64,000 nucleotides of DNA from Bog-473 sp963821755 (GTDB lineage Bacteria; Actinomycetota; Acidimicrobiia; Acidimicrobiales; RAAP-2). Of the stretch, positions 38,019 through 46,137 are shown in pieces. A model generated the notes under the pieces. It was given only the letters and a program-made list of their open reading frames with translations. It ran no database searches and was not told where the DNA came from. Numbering within the stretch: position 1 is the first letter of the stretch; each line of letters begins with the position of its first letter. Both the position numbers and the translations under genes were made by a program. The stretch covers positions 1,455,414 through 1,519,413 of the forward strand of contig CAWGEX010000003.1 of NCBI GenBank assembly GCA_963821755.1. Direction: 5' to 3'.

Positions 38019-38777
38019 TTACTTCGGACGCAGGTGGACCACGTCCCCGGCGCTCACCGTGCGTGGCCCGGTCGCCGTCTGCACGATCAGCCGGCCGGCA
38101 TCGTCGATCTCACTGGCCACCCCGCTGATCGCCTCCGCGGCCAGCTCGACCCGGATGCGCTGGCCCAACGTGGCGCAACGCTGGCGCAGTTCTGCGGCCA
38201 ACTCCTGCCGACCGTCCGGACTATCGAGGAGACCCCGGCGAGGCGCCAGGGCCTTGAGCAGGGCTTCGAGGAGCATGTGGCGATCCACCGGCTCCCCGCA
38301 CAGGTCGTCCAGGCAGGTCCCCTGCACCGTGGTTGGGCCGGGCCAGGCCACGTTGATCCCGATGCCGACCACGACGGCGCAGGCGTCACCGGTGAAGTCC
38401 GCCTCGGCCAGCACCCCGGCCAGCTTGGCCTCCCCGACCAGGAGGTCGTTGGGCCACTTGATCACTGGCCCCACCCCAGCCACCCGACGGCACGCCTCGG
38501 CCGCGGCCAGGGCCACCGCTGCCGTGCAGAGATGCAGTTCAGCGGGGTCAAATGTGGGCCGGAACAGGATCGAGGTGAGCAAGGACGACCCCGGCGGCGA
38601 CTCCCAACGACGGTCCAACCGGCCCCGGCCGGCCGACTGGTGGTCGGCCACGGCCACCATGCCCTCGAACGCCCCTTCGGCTGCTTGCGCGAGGAGGTAG
38701 CTGTTCGTCGAGCCGAGGGACTCGAACCATCGCACGTCCCACCGCCCGCTCCACATGGCAGACACCATAGGGTCCAT
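38019..38777 (-). CDS. birA: Biotin-[acetyl-CoA-carboxylase] ligase
   Basis: The 252-residue enzyme attaches biotin to carrier proteins. It has STNSYLLA, the biotin/ATP loop GRGRLDRRWESPPGSSL, KWPNDLLVGEAKLAGVL and VVVGIGINVAW, followed by a C-terminal small domain. The N-terminal DNA-binding helix-turn-helix of E. coli BirA is absent, so this copy is not a repressor. It is divergent from the biotin-carboxylase gene with only 38 bases between the starts. Confidence 0.93.
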   Translation of the reverse strand: MDPMVSAMWSGRWDVRWFESLGSTNSYLLAQAAEGAFEGMVAVADHQSAGRGRLDRRWESPPGSSLLTSILFRPTFDPAELHLCTAAVALAAAEACRRVAGVGPVIKWPNDLLVGEAKLAGVLAEADFTGDACAVVVGIGINVAWPGPTTVQGTCLDDLCGEPVDRHMLLEALLKALAPRRGLLDSPDGRQELAAELRQRCATLGQRIRVELAAEAISGVASEIDDAGRLIVQTATGPRTVSAGDVVHLRPK

Positions 38778-38815
38778 GCAATTGTGTTGACCCCTAAGGA
38801 ATCGAAAGGCGCAGC

Positions 38816-40585
38816 GTGCTCAAGAAGATCCTCATCGCCAACCGCGGCGAGATTGCTGTTCGGGTCATCCGGACCTGCCGCGAGATGGGCATCGCCACCG
38901 TTGCCGTCTACTCGAATCTCGACCGTGAAGCGCTCCATGTCCGCATGGCCGACGAGGCCTATGCCCTCGGCGGCGAGACGGCGGCCGAGAGCTACCTCAA
39001 CACCGAGGCAATTCTCGATGCCATAGAGAAGAGTGGGGCCGACGGCGTCCACCCGGGCTACGGCTTCTTCTCCGAGAACACCGACTTCGCCCGGGCCATC
39101 ACCGATCTCGGGGTGACGTTCATCGGGCCCCCGCCCGAGTCCATCGAGGTCATGGGCGACAAGATCAGCTCGCGGATTGCCGCCGAGAAAGCGGGCGTCG
39201 CCGGGGTGCCGGGGCGCTCCGAGCCGCTCGCCTCACCCGAGGAGGTGGTGGCCTTCGGCGAGGAGGTGGGATGGCCTCTGGCCATCAAGGCCGCCTTTGG
39301 CGGGGGCGGTCGCGGCATGAAGGTGGTTGAGAGTGCCGAGACGGCGGCCGAGGCCATGGAGTCAGCCGCCCGTGAGGCCCAGGCCTATTTCGGCCGGCCG
39401 GAGATCTACGTCGAGCGCTACCTGGGGTGGCCCCGCCATGTCGAGATGCAGGTGCTGGCCGACACCCACGGCAACACGCTGTGGCTGGGCGAGCGGGACT
39501 GCTCGGCCCAGCGCCGGCATCAAAAGCTGGTGGAGGAAAGCCCGGCTCCCGACTTCCCCGACGACATCCGCCAGGCCATGGGCGCGGCCGCGGTCAAGGT
39601 GTCCGAAGCCTGTGGCTACTACAACGCCGGGACCGTTGAGTTTCTCTACCAGGACGGTGAGTTCTACTTCTTGGAGATGAACACCCGTCTCCAGGTGGAG
39701 CACCCGGTCACCGAAATGGTGACGGGGCTTGACCTGGTGGCCTGGCAGATCCGCATCGCCTCGGGTGAGGAGCTCACCTTCGGCCAGGACGACGTCCAGA
39801 GAAACGGTCACGCCATCGAGGTGCGGATCAATGCCGAGGACCCGAGCGGCGGTCGGTTCTCCCCGTCGCCCGGCACGCTGACCAAATTCCACGCGCCCTC
39901 GGGTCCGGGCGTCCGGCTCGACGCCGGCTACGAGTCCGGTGACACCGTCAGCCAGTACTACGACAACCTGGTGGCCAAATTGATCGTCTGGGCGTCCGAC
40001 CGCGAATCGGCGCGCCGGCGCATGCTGCGGGCCCTGTCGGAGACCCAGATCACCGGGATCGCCACGACCATTCCGGCTCACGTCGCCATCCTCAGCCACG
40101 CCGACTTCGCCGAGGCCCGCCACTCCACCAAATGGGTTGAAGAAGTGCTCGACCTCAGCCACCTGCCGGCCGAGCCGGTCGACACCAGCCCGGTGGCCCC
40201 CATCCCAGCCGAAGAGGAGTTCCCCCTGGTCGAGCGCGACGTGACCGCCGAGGTGGACGGCCGCCGGTTCGCCGTCAAGCTCTGGGTGCCTGACCTCGGA
40301 ACGGTCGCCGGCCCCCGGATGCCGGTGCGGGGCAAGCGCGCCGCCTCGGGATCGGCCGCCGGCGGGACCGGCTCGGGTGAGGTGATCGTCCCCATGCAGG
40401 GCACCGTCGTCAAGGTCCTGGTCGCCGTGGGCGACAAGGTCGAGGTCGGTCAGACCATCTGCCTGCTTGAAGCGATGAAGATGGAGAACGCCATCAACGC
40501 CGAGAGGGCCGGCGTGATCAAAGAGGTGCGAGCCACGGCCGGAGACTCGGTCGGAGCCGGCGACATCGTCGCGGTGATCGAATAG
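38816..40585 (+). CDS. Acyl-CoA carboxylase alpha subunit: biotin carboxylase and biotin carrier
   Basis: A 589-residue subunit with the biotin carboxylase N-terminal domain ILIANRGEIAVRVIRTC, the ATP-grasp loop KAAFGGGGRGMKVV, ERDCSAQRRHQKLVEESPAP, EMNTRLQVEHPVTEMVTGLDLV, and RINAEDP. The C-terminal carrier domain has the biotinylation site EAMKMENAI about 35 residues from the end. It carboxylates biotin for acetyl- or propionyl-CoA carboxylase. GTG 38816 is the start; BirA is encoded divergently next door. The matching beta subunit is not adjacent. Confidence 0.95.
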   Translation: MLKKILIANRGEIAVRVIRTCREMGIATVAVYSNLDREALHVRMADEAYALGGETAAESYLNTEAILDAIEKSGADGVHPGYGFFSENTDFARAITDLGVTFIGPPPESIEVMGDKISSRIAAEKAGVAGVPGRSEPLASPEEVVAFGEEVGWPLAIKAAFGGGGRGMKVVESAETAAEAMESAAREAQAYFGRPEIYVERYLGWPRHVEMQVLADTHGNTLWLGERDCSAQRRHQKLVEESPAPDFPDDIRQAMGAAAVKVSEACGYYNAGTVEFLYQDGEFYFLEMNTRLQVEHPVTEMVTGLDLVAWQIRIASGEELTFGQDDVQRNGHAIEVRINAEDPSGGRFSPSPGTLTKFHAPSGPGVRLDAGYESGDTVSQYYDNLVAKLIVWASDRESARRRMLRALSETQITGIATTIPAHVAILSHADFAEARHSTKWVEEVLDLSHLPAEPVDTSPVAPIPAEEEFPLVERDVTAEVDGRRFAVKLWVPDLGTVAGPRMPVRGKRAASGSAAGGTGSGEVIVPMQGTVVKVLVAVGDKVEVGQTICLLEAMKMENAINAERAGVIKEVRATAGDSVGAGDIVAVIE

Positions 40586-40592
40586 GAATGTC

Positions 40593-41771
40593 GTGACCGA
40601 CGCCGACCCGAAGGCCCCGTCGATCAAGGACACTGCGGCATCGGTCATCGATCGCCACCTCGCCGACCTGGTGACGCTCAGCCACGCTGTCCACGCCACC
40701 CCTGAGCTCTGCTTCAACGAGACTCGCTCGGCCAAGGCCGTGGCCGACGCCCTGCGCGCCGGCGGGCTGGGCGTGACCGAGGGCGCCTATGACCTTCCGA
40801 CGGCCTTCGAATGCCGTTCAGGGAAAGGTGAACTGGTGGTGGCCGTGTGCGCCGAATACGACGCCCTGCCCGACGTGGGCCACGCCTGCGGGCACAACAT
40901 CATTGCCGCCTCTGCGGTCGGTGCCGGGCTGGCGCTGGCTGCCGTGGCTGATCAGATCGGAGTCCAGGTGCGAGTGCTGGGCACCCCAGCCGAAGAGGGC
41001 GGTGGAGGCAAGATCTTCATGTTGGAGCGGGGCGCCTTCGAGGGCGTACACGCCGCCATGATGATCCACCCGTGGCCGGCTGAACGCCTGACCGCCGCAT
41101 GCCTGGCCGTCTCGCACTTCGATGTGCACTTCACCGGCCGGGAGGCCCATGCGTCAGCCGCCCCCTGGGAAGGCGTGAACGCCCTCGATGCCATGACCAT
41201 CTCCCAGGTCGCTCTGGGCCTGCTGCGCCAGCAGTTGCCTCCGGGCGACCAGGTCCATGGCGTGATCCTCCGCGGCGGGGGTGCGGCCAACGTGATCCCG
41301 GGCAGTGTCACCGGACGCTTCATGGTGCGTTCGCGCACCATCGACGCGCTCGGTGCGGCCGAACCGCGCGTGCGCGCCTGCTTCGAAGCCGGCGCGCTGG
41401 CAACGGGTTGCACGGTGACCTACGAAGAACTCTCGCCGGTGTACTCGCACATGGAGGCCGACCCAGGACTGTTGGCCGCCTACCGGGTGAATGCCGAACG
41501 TCTGGGGCGCACGTTCGAGGCAGACGACACCGACACCCCGTTGCCCACGCTCTCAACCGACATGGCCAATGTGTCGCTGGCCGTACCGACCATTCATCCC
41601 CTGGTCCGGATCGAAACCAATGGCGCCGTCAATCACCAGCCCGACTTCGCCGCCGCCTGCATCACCCCGTCCGCCGACGCGGCGGTGCGGGACGGTGCGG
41701 TGGCTATGGCCTGGACGGCCATCGACGCGGCCACCGACCTCGCCCTGCGCCAACGGTTGCTCAGCGCATGA
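40593..41771 (+). CDS. M20 family amidohydrolase (peptidase)
   Basis: A 392-residue zinc hydrolase of the AbgB/carboxypeptidase type. It has ELCFNETRSAK near residue 33, metal-binding motifs CAEYDALPDVGHACGHN and the catalytic EE in GTPAEEGGGGKIF, and the dimerisation region HFTGREAHASAAPWEG. Substrates of such enzymes are N-acyl amino acids or aminobenzoyl-glutamate; this one is not specified. The GTG start lies eight bases after the biotin-carboxylase gene, and the stop overlaps the next gene by ATGA, so the three form an operon. Confidence 0.88.
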   Translation: MTDADPKAPSIKDTAASVIDRHLADLVTLSHAVHATPELCFNETRSAKAVADALRAGGLGVTEGAYDLPTAFECRSGKGELVVAVCAEYDALPDVGHACGHNIIAASAVGAGLALAAVADQIGVQVRVLGTPAEEGGGGKIFMLERGAFEGVHAAMMIHPWPAERLTAACLAVSHFDVHFTGREAHASAAPWEGVNALDAMTISQVALGLLRQQLPPGDQVHGVILRGGGAANVIPGSVTGRFMVRSRTIDALGAAEPRVRACFEAGALATGCTVTYEELSPVYSHMEADPGLLAAYRVNAERLGRTFEADDTDTPLPTLSTDMANVSLAVPTIHPLVRIETNGAVNHQPDFAAACITPSADAAVRDGAVAMAWTAIDAATDLALRQRLLSA

Positions 41772-42064
41772 TCACCGAGCACGCCATTCTCAACGTCATT
41801 CCGGGCCAAGAGGAGGACTTCCTCTCCGCCCTAGAACAGGCCAAGACGTTCATCGCCGGCAGTCCAGGCTTTGGCGGACTACGGGTCGAACGCTGCCTCG
41901 AGAACCCCAGCACGTTCTTGCTGTTGGTCGAATGGGAATCCCTCGAAGCCCATACCCAAGGCTTCCGCGGCTCAGCGGCCTACGAGGAGTGGCGGAAGCT
42001 TTTGCACCACTTCTATGAACCGTTTCCGGTCGTCGAACACTTCGAGCCGGTCGCGACGGCCTGA
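41768..42064 (+). CDS. Antibiotic biosynthesis monooxygenase (ABM) domain protein
   Basis: A 98-residue single ABM-fold protein reading ITEHAILNVIPGQEEDFLSALEQAK, with the typical GGLRVERCLENP and LLLVEWESLEAHTQGFR strands and a final HHFYEPFPVVEHF. Members include heme-degrading IsdG enzymes and quinol monooxygenases, but many have no known activity. It is translationally coupled to the M20 gene. No cofactor-binding residue is clear. Confidence 0.8.
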   Translation: MITEHAILNVIPGQEEDFLSALEQAKTFIAGSPGFGGLRVERCLENPSTFLLLVEWESLEAHTQGFRGSAAYEEWRKLLHHFYEPFPVVEHFEPVATA

Positions 42065-42185
42065 AGACGGTCCTTTTCGGATTGACGCACACCAACTGAC
42101 GAAGACGTCGAGGTCTGAACATCGCAACAGCGGGTTCGCACCGAACACATGCGTGCCATCGCCAGTGAGCGAGCGCGCGCCCGAG

Positions 42186-42212
42186 GGTTTCCGAACACGC
42201 GGATAGGGGTAC
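42186..42212 (+). promoter_or_regulatory. SigF/SigB-type promoter before the hydrophobic peptide gene
   Basis: GGTTT at 42186-42190 and GGGTAC at 42207-42212, with a 16-base spacer, match the actinobacterial SigF/SigB consensus (GGTTT - about 15-17 - GGGTAC). It ends 44 bases before the ATG at 42257, a natural distance for a short leader. Confidence 0.7.
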
Positions 42213-42256
42213 ACATCCTTCACACCCACAAGGGTCTTAAGCGAAAGGAGAACATC

Positions 42257-42421
42257 ATGGTCATCCTGTTGTTGTTGCTGTTGGTGCTCATCCTCGCCGG
42301 TGCGGGATTCGCCATTCACGCGTTGTGGATTGCTGCCGTCGTCTTCGCCCTGTTTTGGATTATCGGCGTTGCACTCGGCCGCGGCGAAAGTGCGGGTAGT
42401 CGTCGGTTTTATCGGTGGTAG
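42257..42421 (+). CDS. Small hydrophobic membrane peptide
   Basis: A 54-residue product with two hydrophobic segments, VILLLLLLVLILAGAGFAIHAL and WIAAVVFALFWIIGVAL, and a short basic tail. The ATG at 42257 follows a strong GAAAGGAG site, with six bases between. Peptides of this shape ('hydrophobic protein' in actinobacteria) are often stress-induced, and the SigF-type promoter upstream supports that here. The role is unknown; membrane stabilisation is a guess. Confidence 0.75.
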   Translation: MVILLLLLLVLILAGAGFAIHALWIAAVVFALFWIIGVALGRGESAGSRRFYRW

Positions 42422-42445
42422 ATGCGACCAACATCGGAGAACCTT

Positions 42446-42471
42446 GGATTGCCAGCGATGGAATCGGGTAA
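42446..42471 (+). promoter_or_regulatory. SigF/SigB-type promoter before csbD
   Basis: GGATT at 42446-42450 fits the GGWWT form of the -35 element, and GGGTAA at 42466-42471 follows after 15 bases. It lies 31 bases before the CsbD start codon. It is somewhat weaker than the flanking two sites because of the final A. Confidence 0.6.
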
Positions 42472-42502
42472 GGAGTAGCTCATCACGATGAAAGGAGTCT
42501 CA

Positions 42503-42676
42503 ATGTCAACCGTTGACAAAGCAAAGAACAAGGCGCAAGAAGCAAAGGGGCATGTGAAGGACGCGACCGGTCGCGCCACCAATGACAAGTCGCTTGAGGC
42601 GGAAGGCAAAGCGGACAAGGTTGCAGGCAACCTGAAGCAAGCCGGAGAGAAGGTCAAAGACGCCTTGAAGAAGTAG
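42503..42676 (+). CDS. CsbD-family stress protein
   Basis: A 57-residue hydrophilic, Lys/Glu/Ala-rich protein without Cys or aromatic core: STVDKAKNKAQEAKGHVKDAT and later KADKVAGNLKQAGEKVKDAL, the CsbD-like pattern. In Bacillus, csbD is part of the SigB general stress regulon; in this window its promoter is of the same sigma class. I chose ATG 42503 because AAAGGAG lies five bases before it; an in-frame ATG at 42488 has no such site. Confidence 0.88.
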   Translation: MSTVDKAKNKAQEAKGHVKDATGRATNDKSLEAEGKADKVAGNLKQAGEKVKDALKK

Positions 42677-42695
42677 GAGTTCTCTCAGACGAAAG

Positions 42696-42736
42696 GAGTC
42701 GCCGGGTATGCCGAACTGGTATCCCGGCGACTCTTT
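42696..42736 (+). terminator. Rho-independent terminator after csbD
   Basis: A perfect 11-base inverted repeat, GAGTCGCCGGG (42696-42706) with CCCGGCGACTC (42723-42733), encloses a 16-base loop and is followed by TTT. It lies 20 bases downstream of the csbD stop. Confidence 0.75.
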
Positions 42737-42826
42737 CGCGTTAGGGATTCCGTGTTTGGTCGACATCCGCCTATGGAAGGTCTCGTTGAGATGTCACTTG
42801 CAACTTCGCGCGACCTGGGCCTTCCA

Positions 42827-42852
42827 GTTTCTGGACATCCATCGTTGGGTAT
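42827..42852 (+). promoter_or_regulatory. SigF/SigB-type promoter before the STAS gene
   Basis: GTTT at 42827-42830 and GGGTAT at 42847-42852 with a 16-base spacer give another close match to the SigF/SigB consensus. The STAS start is 60 bases further on. Confidence 0.65.
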
Positions 42853-42911
42853 GAATGAAACGTGCCCGAGACTCACAGCGCTTTGCTGGATGAGGAAGGA
42901 GAGGCAGACCA

Positions 42912-43262
42912 ATGACCAGCCCTCTAGCCAGACCGGCTCCCCTTGACGTTGACGTACAACGGTCTGAGGAACGTACGCTCGTCACCGTGTCCGGTGAATT
43001 GGATGCCGCCACCGCCTCATATCTCTATAACCGTCTGGCGGAACTTGAGATGGAGGGTGTGACCAACGTCGTCCTTGATCTGGCCAGGTTGAACTTCATG
43101 GACTCCACGGGACTCGGCGTCATCGTCACTGAACACAAGCGGGTGCAGCGAGTTGGGGGCACACTCACGATCTTCTCGCCCTCGTCACCTGTGCGCCGGC
43201 TCTTCGAAATAACCGGCCTTGCTGATCGTCTCGACATCCTGCCCGCGAACGACGAGCCGTAG
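42912..43262 (+). CDS. STAS-domain anti-anti-sigma factor
   Basis: A 116-residue STAS protein with VSGELDAATASYLYNRL, LDLARLNFMDSTGLGVIVTEH holding the phosphorylatable Ser in DSTGLGV, and the C-terminal FEITGLADRLDIL. Such proteins bind the anti-sigma kinase when unphosphorylated and free SigB/SigF-type factors. It sits behind its own SigF-type promoter, the arrangement expected for positive feedback. No anti-sigma factor or sigma gene is in the window. The ATG at 42912 is preceded by GGAAGGAGAGG. Confidence 0.9.
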   Translation: MTSPLARPAPLDVDVQRSEERTLVTVSGELDAATASYLYNRLAELEMEGVTNVVLDLARLNFMDSTGLGVIVTEHKRVQRVGGTLTIFSPSSPVRRLFEITGLADRLDILPANDEP

Positions 43263-43298
43263 CCGGCGATCAGCCCGACTCGCACCGTCGAAGGCGCC

Positions 43299-43961
43299 CT
43301 AGTTCGGGGTGCCGATGAACATATCGAGACAGTCCTCGAGTCCGCTCAGTGCAATGTCGTCCCGGCGGGCGATGCTCCACCGTTCCCGGTCCAAGCGCAG
43401 GTTGACCTGGCGCCCCACGCCGTCCCTTCGGGCGGCGCGCTGCTCGCCGTTGTCCAGATAGCCGACGGCGCGCGAGGTCCCGAGCGAGGGCGCATTGTCG
43501 TCGAAGGCCCCGCTGAGCGCCTCTTCGGCCCCGAGCCCGGCAAAGGCCAGGTGGAGAATGGCCTGGCGCATCTCCTTCCCCAGCCCCAGGCCCTGGTGGC
43601 GCCGACCCAGCCATGAGCCGGTGGTGACAGAACGGAGTTGGGCGAAGTGCACCGCCAGCATGTCCTGGACACCGACCACCTGTCCGTCCACGTAGACCGC
43701 TCCGACGTACGACCAATTGTCCACAGACCACTCGGCCCGCTGGCGCCACCACCACTGCGCTGATTCGCGCTCGCGTCGGGCACGGGGCAAGTCGGTCCAG
43801 GGATGGCCGAACGGCATAGTGGACGGATCGTGGATGCCATCCTCGATGACGGCCAGCAGGGCGCCGAACTCGTCTTCTCGGGGTAGCCGGATCTCGAGGC
43901 GAGGAGTGCGGATGACCAGATCGAAGAGGGGCCAGTACGAAGGTGGCCCAGGATCGCTCAT
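43299..43961 (-). CDS. GNAT-family N-acetyltransferase
   Basis: A 220-residue protein in the RimJ/RimL style: RTPRLEIRLPREDEFGALLA at the start, YVGAVYVDGQVVGVQDM, and an acetyl-CoA loop in SVTTGSWLGRRHQGLGLGKEMRQA (Arg/Gln-x-x-Gly-x-Gly). It may modify protein N-termini or small molecules, with no clue to which. Its ATG overlaps the mutase stop by four bases, so it is the second gene of that operon. Confidence 0.85.
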   Translation of the reverse strand: MSDPGPPSYWPLFDLVIRTPRLEIRLPREDEFGALLAVIEDGIHDPSTMPFGHPWTDLPRARRERESAQWWWRQRAEWSVDNWSYVGAVYVDGQVVGVQDMLAVHFAQLRSVTTGSWLGRRHQGLGLGKEMRQAILHLAFAGLGAEEALSGAFDDNAPSLGTSRAVGYLDNGEQRAARRDGVGRQVNLRLDRERWSIARRDDIALSGLEDCLDMFIGTPN

Positions 43962-45556
43962 CCGCCCGGCTGGTAGACCCCGAACTCGCCCCGGAGCACA
44001 TCGGCCACCTCACCCAGCGTTGCCATGGCACCCAGGGCGACCTTCATCGGGACGAGCAGGTTCCCCTCGCCCCGGGCGGTGACGGCGATGTCGGAGAGCG
44101 CCGCATCGACCACCGTTTGGTCGCGCCCGGCCCGCACGGACCTGGTGCGTTCGATCTGGGTTCGCTGTTGTTCGATGTCGATCGGGAACACGTCGGTCGC
44201 TTCGCCCTCCGCATCGGTGAATCGGTTCACGCCGACGACGATCTTCTCCCCGTCGTCCACCGCCTTGGCGAAGCTGTAGGCCGCGCTCTCAATCTCGTCC
44301 TGCATGAAGCGGGCCTCAATGGCCGCCACCGCTCCGCCGAGCTGGTCGATCCGGTCAAGGTACTCCTGGGCCGCCTGCTCGACCTCGTCGGTCAGTGCCT
44401 CCACGAAGTAGGAGCCAGCCATCGGGTCGACGGTGTCGGCCACGCCGGACTCGAAGCCCACGATCTGCTGGGTGCGCAGTGCGATCTTGGCCGCGCGGGT
44501 GGTCGGCAGCCCGAGTGCTTCATCGAAGCCGTTGGTGTGCAGGCTCTGCGTACCCCCGAGGGCGGCGGCCAGCGACTGCAGGGTGACCCGGACGATGTTG
44601 TTCTCTGGTTGTTGGGCGGTCAGGGTCGAACCACCGGTCTGGGTGTGAAAGCGAAGCATCTTGGAACGCTCGTCCTTGGCTCCGAAGCGCTCCGTCATGA
44701 TGTGGGCCCACATGCGGCGGGCGGCACGGTACTTGGCCACTTCCTCGAAGAGGTTGTTGTGGGCGTTCCAGAAGAACGACAGGCGGGGGGCGAAGGCATC
44801 GATGTCCATGCCGGCGGCCATGGCCGCCTCGACGTAGGCGATGCCGTTGGCCAGCGTGAAGGCGATCTCCTGGACCGCCGTCGATCCCGCTTCCCTGATG
44901 TGGTAGCCCGAGATGGAGATGGTGTTCCAGCTGGGCAGGTTGGCCGCGCAATAGGAGAACGTGTCGACGATCAGACGCATGGAGGGGCGGGGCGGGTAGA
45001 TGTAGGTACCCCTGGCGATGTACTCCTTGAGAATGTCGTTCTGGATGGTGCCCCGGATCTTCTCACCCGGGACGCCCTGCTCCTCGGCCACCAGTTGGTA
45101 GAGCAGGAGGAGGATGGCACCGGTGGCGTTGATGGTCATGGAGGTGGTGACCTTGTCCATCGGCAGGTCGGCCATGAGCAGGCGCATATCGGCCAGGGAG
45201 TCGATGGCCACCCCCACCTTTCCCACCTCGCCCTCGGCCCGCGGGTGGTCGGAGTCGTAGCCCATCTGGGTGGGCAGGTCGAAGGCGCACGAGAGACCGG
45301 TCTGGCCGGCATCGAGCAGGAACTTGAACCGCTCGTTGGTGGCCTCGGCCGAGCCGAACCCGGCGTATTGGCGCATGGTCCACAATTTCGAGCGGTACAT
45401 CTCCTTGTGGATCCCCCGGGTGTACGGGAAAGCGCCGGGCTCCCCGAGTTTCTCGCGGCTGTCCCAGCCCTCCAGGTCGTCGGCTCGATACACCGGGCGG
45501 ACCTCGATCCCCGAGCCGGTGCGGTGCTCCTGGTTGGCCTGCTTGTCCGGTGTCAC
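43958..45556 (-). CDS. Acyl-CoA mutase large subunit (methylmalonyl-CoA mutase family)
   Basis: From GTG 45556 the product is 532 residues, the large subunit of a B12-dependent acyl-CoA mutase. It carries RGIHKEMYRSKLWTMRQYAGFGSAEATN, FDLPTQMGYDSDHP, TINATGAILLLLY and the C-terminal NRFTDAEGE. The B12-binding domain (DxHxxG) is absent, so it must work with a separate small subunit that is not in the window. Enzymes of this split type include methylmalonyl-, isobutyryl- and hydroxyisobutyryl-CoA mutases; the YGFGS-like active-site context does not settle which. The N-terminal frame to 45652 lacks homology. Confidence 0.9.
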   Translation of the reverse strand: MTPDKQANQEHRTGSGIEVRPVYRADDLEGWDSREKLGEPGAFPYTRGIHKEMYRSKLWTMRQYAGFGSAEATNERFKFLLDAGQTGLSCAFDLPTQMGYDSDHPRAEGEVGKVGVAIDSLADMRLLMADLPMDKVTTSMTINATGAILLLLYQLVAEEQGVPGEKIRGTIQNDILKEYIARGTYIYPPRPSMRLIVDTFSYCAANLPSWNTISISGYHIREAGSTAVQEIAFTLANGIAYVEAAMAAGMDIDAFAPRLSFFWNAHNNLFEEVAKYRAARRMWAHIMTERFGAKDERSKMLRFHTQTGGSTLTAQQPENNIVRVTLQSLAAALGGTQSLHTNGFDEALGLPTTRAAKIALRTQQIVGFESGVADTVDPMAGSYFVEALTDEVEQAAQEYLDRIDQLGGAVAAIEARFMQDEIESAAYSFAKAVDDGEKIVVGVNRFTDAEGEATDVFPIDIEQQRTQIERTRSVRAGRDQTVVDAALSDIAVTARGEGNLLVPMKVALGAMATLGEVADVLRGEFGVYQPGG

Positions 45557-45623
45557 ACCCTTGAGACTACGGAGGTCAGGCCCGGGGAGCCATCTGAGCC
45601 TCGTTTTGGGCAGACTTGGGCCC

Positions 45624-46064
45624 ATGGATCCGACCTTCTCCCACTTTGGCATCTGCGTGAGCGACCTTGACCGATCGCTGCGCTTCTACTGCGACGCCCT
45701 CGGATTCCGTGCGGCCGAGAGCCATGAAATCGGCTCCGAGTTCGCTCAGCTGATGGATCTCGAAGAGGTCAAGGTGACCTCCCAGTTCATCCGCAAGGGG
45801 ACCACGGCCATTGAGCTGCTGGCTTTCAGCGAACCGGCGCCCTTCGGCGACACGGAGCGGCGGGCGGTGAACCGGCTCGGTCTGACCCACCTGTCGTTCC
45901 GGGTGACCGACGTCGAGGCCGTGGCGGCGAAAGTGGTGGAGCTGGGGGGCACGCGGGTGGCATCGAGCCGGACCACCATCGACTTCGGCGACACGCCCCT
46001 TGAGTTCGTCTATTGCACGGATCCCGACGGGGTGCGGATCGAGCTGATGGACCTGGGCGGCTGA
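45624..46064 (+). CDS. VOC-superfamily protein, possibly glyoxalase or methylmalonyl-CoA epimerase-like
   Basis: A 146-residue vicinal-oxygen-chelate fold protein: FSHFGICVSDLDRSLRFYCDALGF with the first metal His, and a second half with RLGLTHLSFRVTDVEAVAAKVVEL (His) and DPDGVRIELMD (Glu). The ligand set His-His-Glu matches glyoxalase-like enzymes. It is divergent from the mutase large subunit and 68 bases away, which invites the guess of methylmalonyl-CoA epimerase, but sequence detail favours a generic glyoxalase/dioxygenase family. Confidence 0.8.
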   Translation: MDPTFSHFGICVSDLDRSLRFYCDALGFRAAESHEIGSEFAQLMDLEEVKVTSQFIRKGTTAIELLAFSEPAPFGDTERRAVNRLGLTHLSFRVTDVEAVAAKVVELGGTRVASSRTTIDFGDTPLEFVYCTDPDGVRIELMDLGG

Positions 46065-46137
46065 TCAGGGTGGTTCCCGGAAGGTGGAGGTCCCGGCAAG
46101 AGCTCTCGCTGGCGTGAGCCTCGTACAGGACAATCGT

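Noticed and set aside
38715..38745. Sequence resembling a tRNA T-arm (GGGACTCGAACC)
   Set aside because: It lies inside birA (residues around WFESLGSTNS) and no acceptor stem or anticodon arm can be formed around it.
42394..42400. Another GGGTAG that might be a fourth SigF-type -10
   Set aside because: No GTTT/GGWWT lies 14-17 bases upstream, and it is inside the hydrophobic peptide gene.
42752..42946. Small open frame between the terminator and the STAS gene
   Set aside because: It overlaps the SigF-type promoter and the STAS ribosome-binding site and has no coding pattern.
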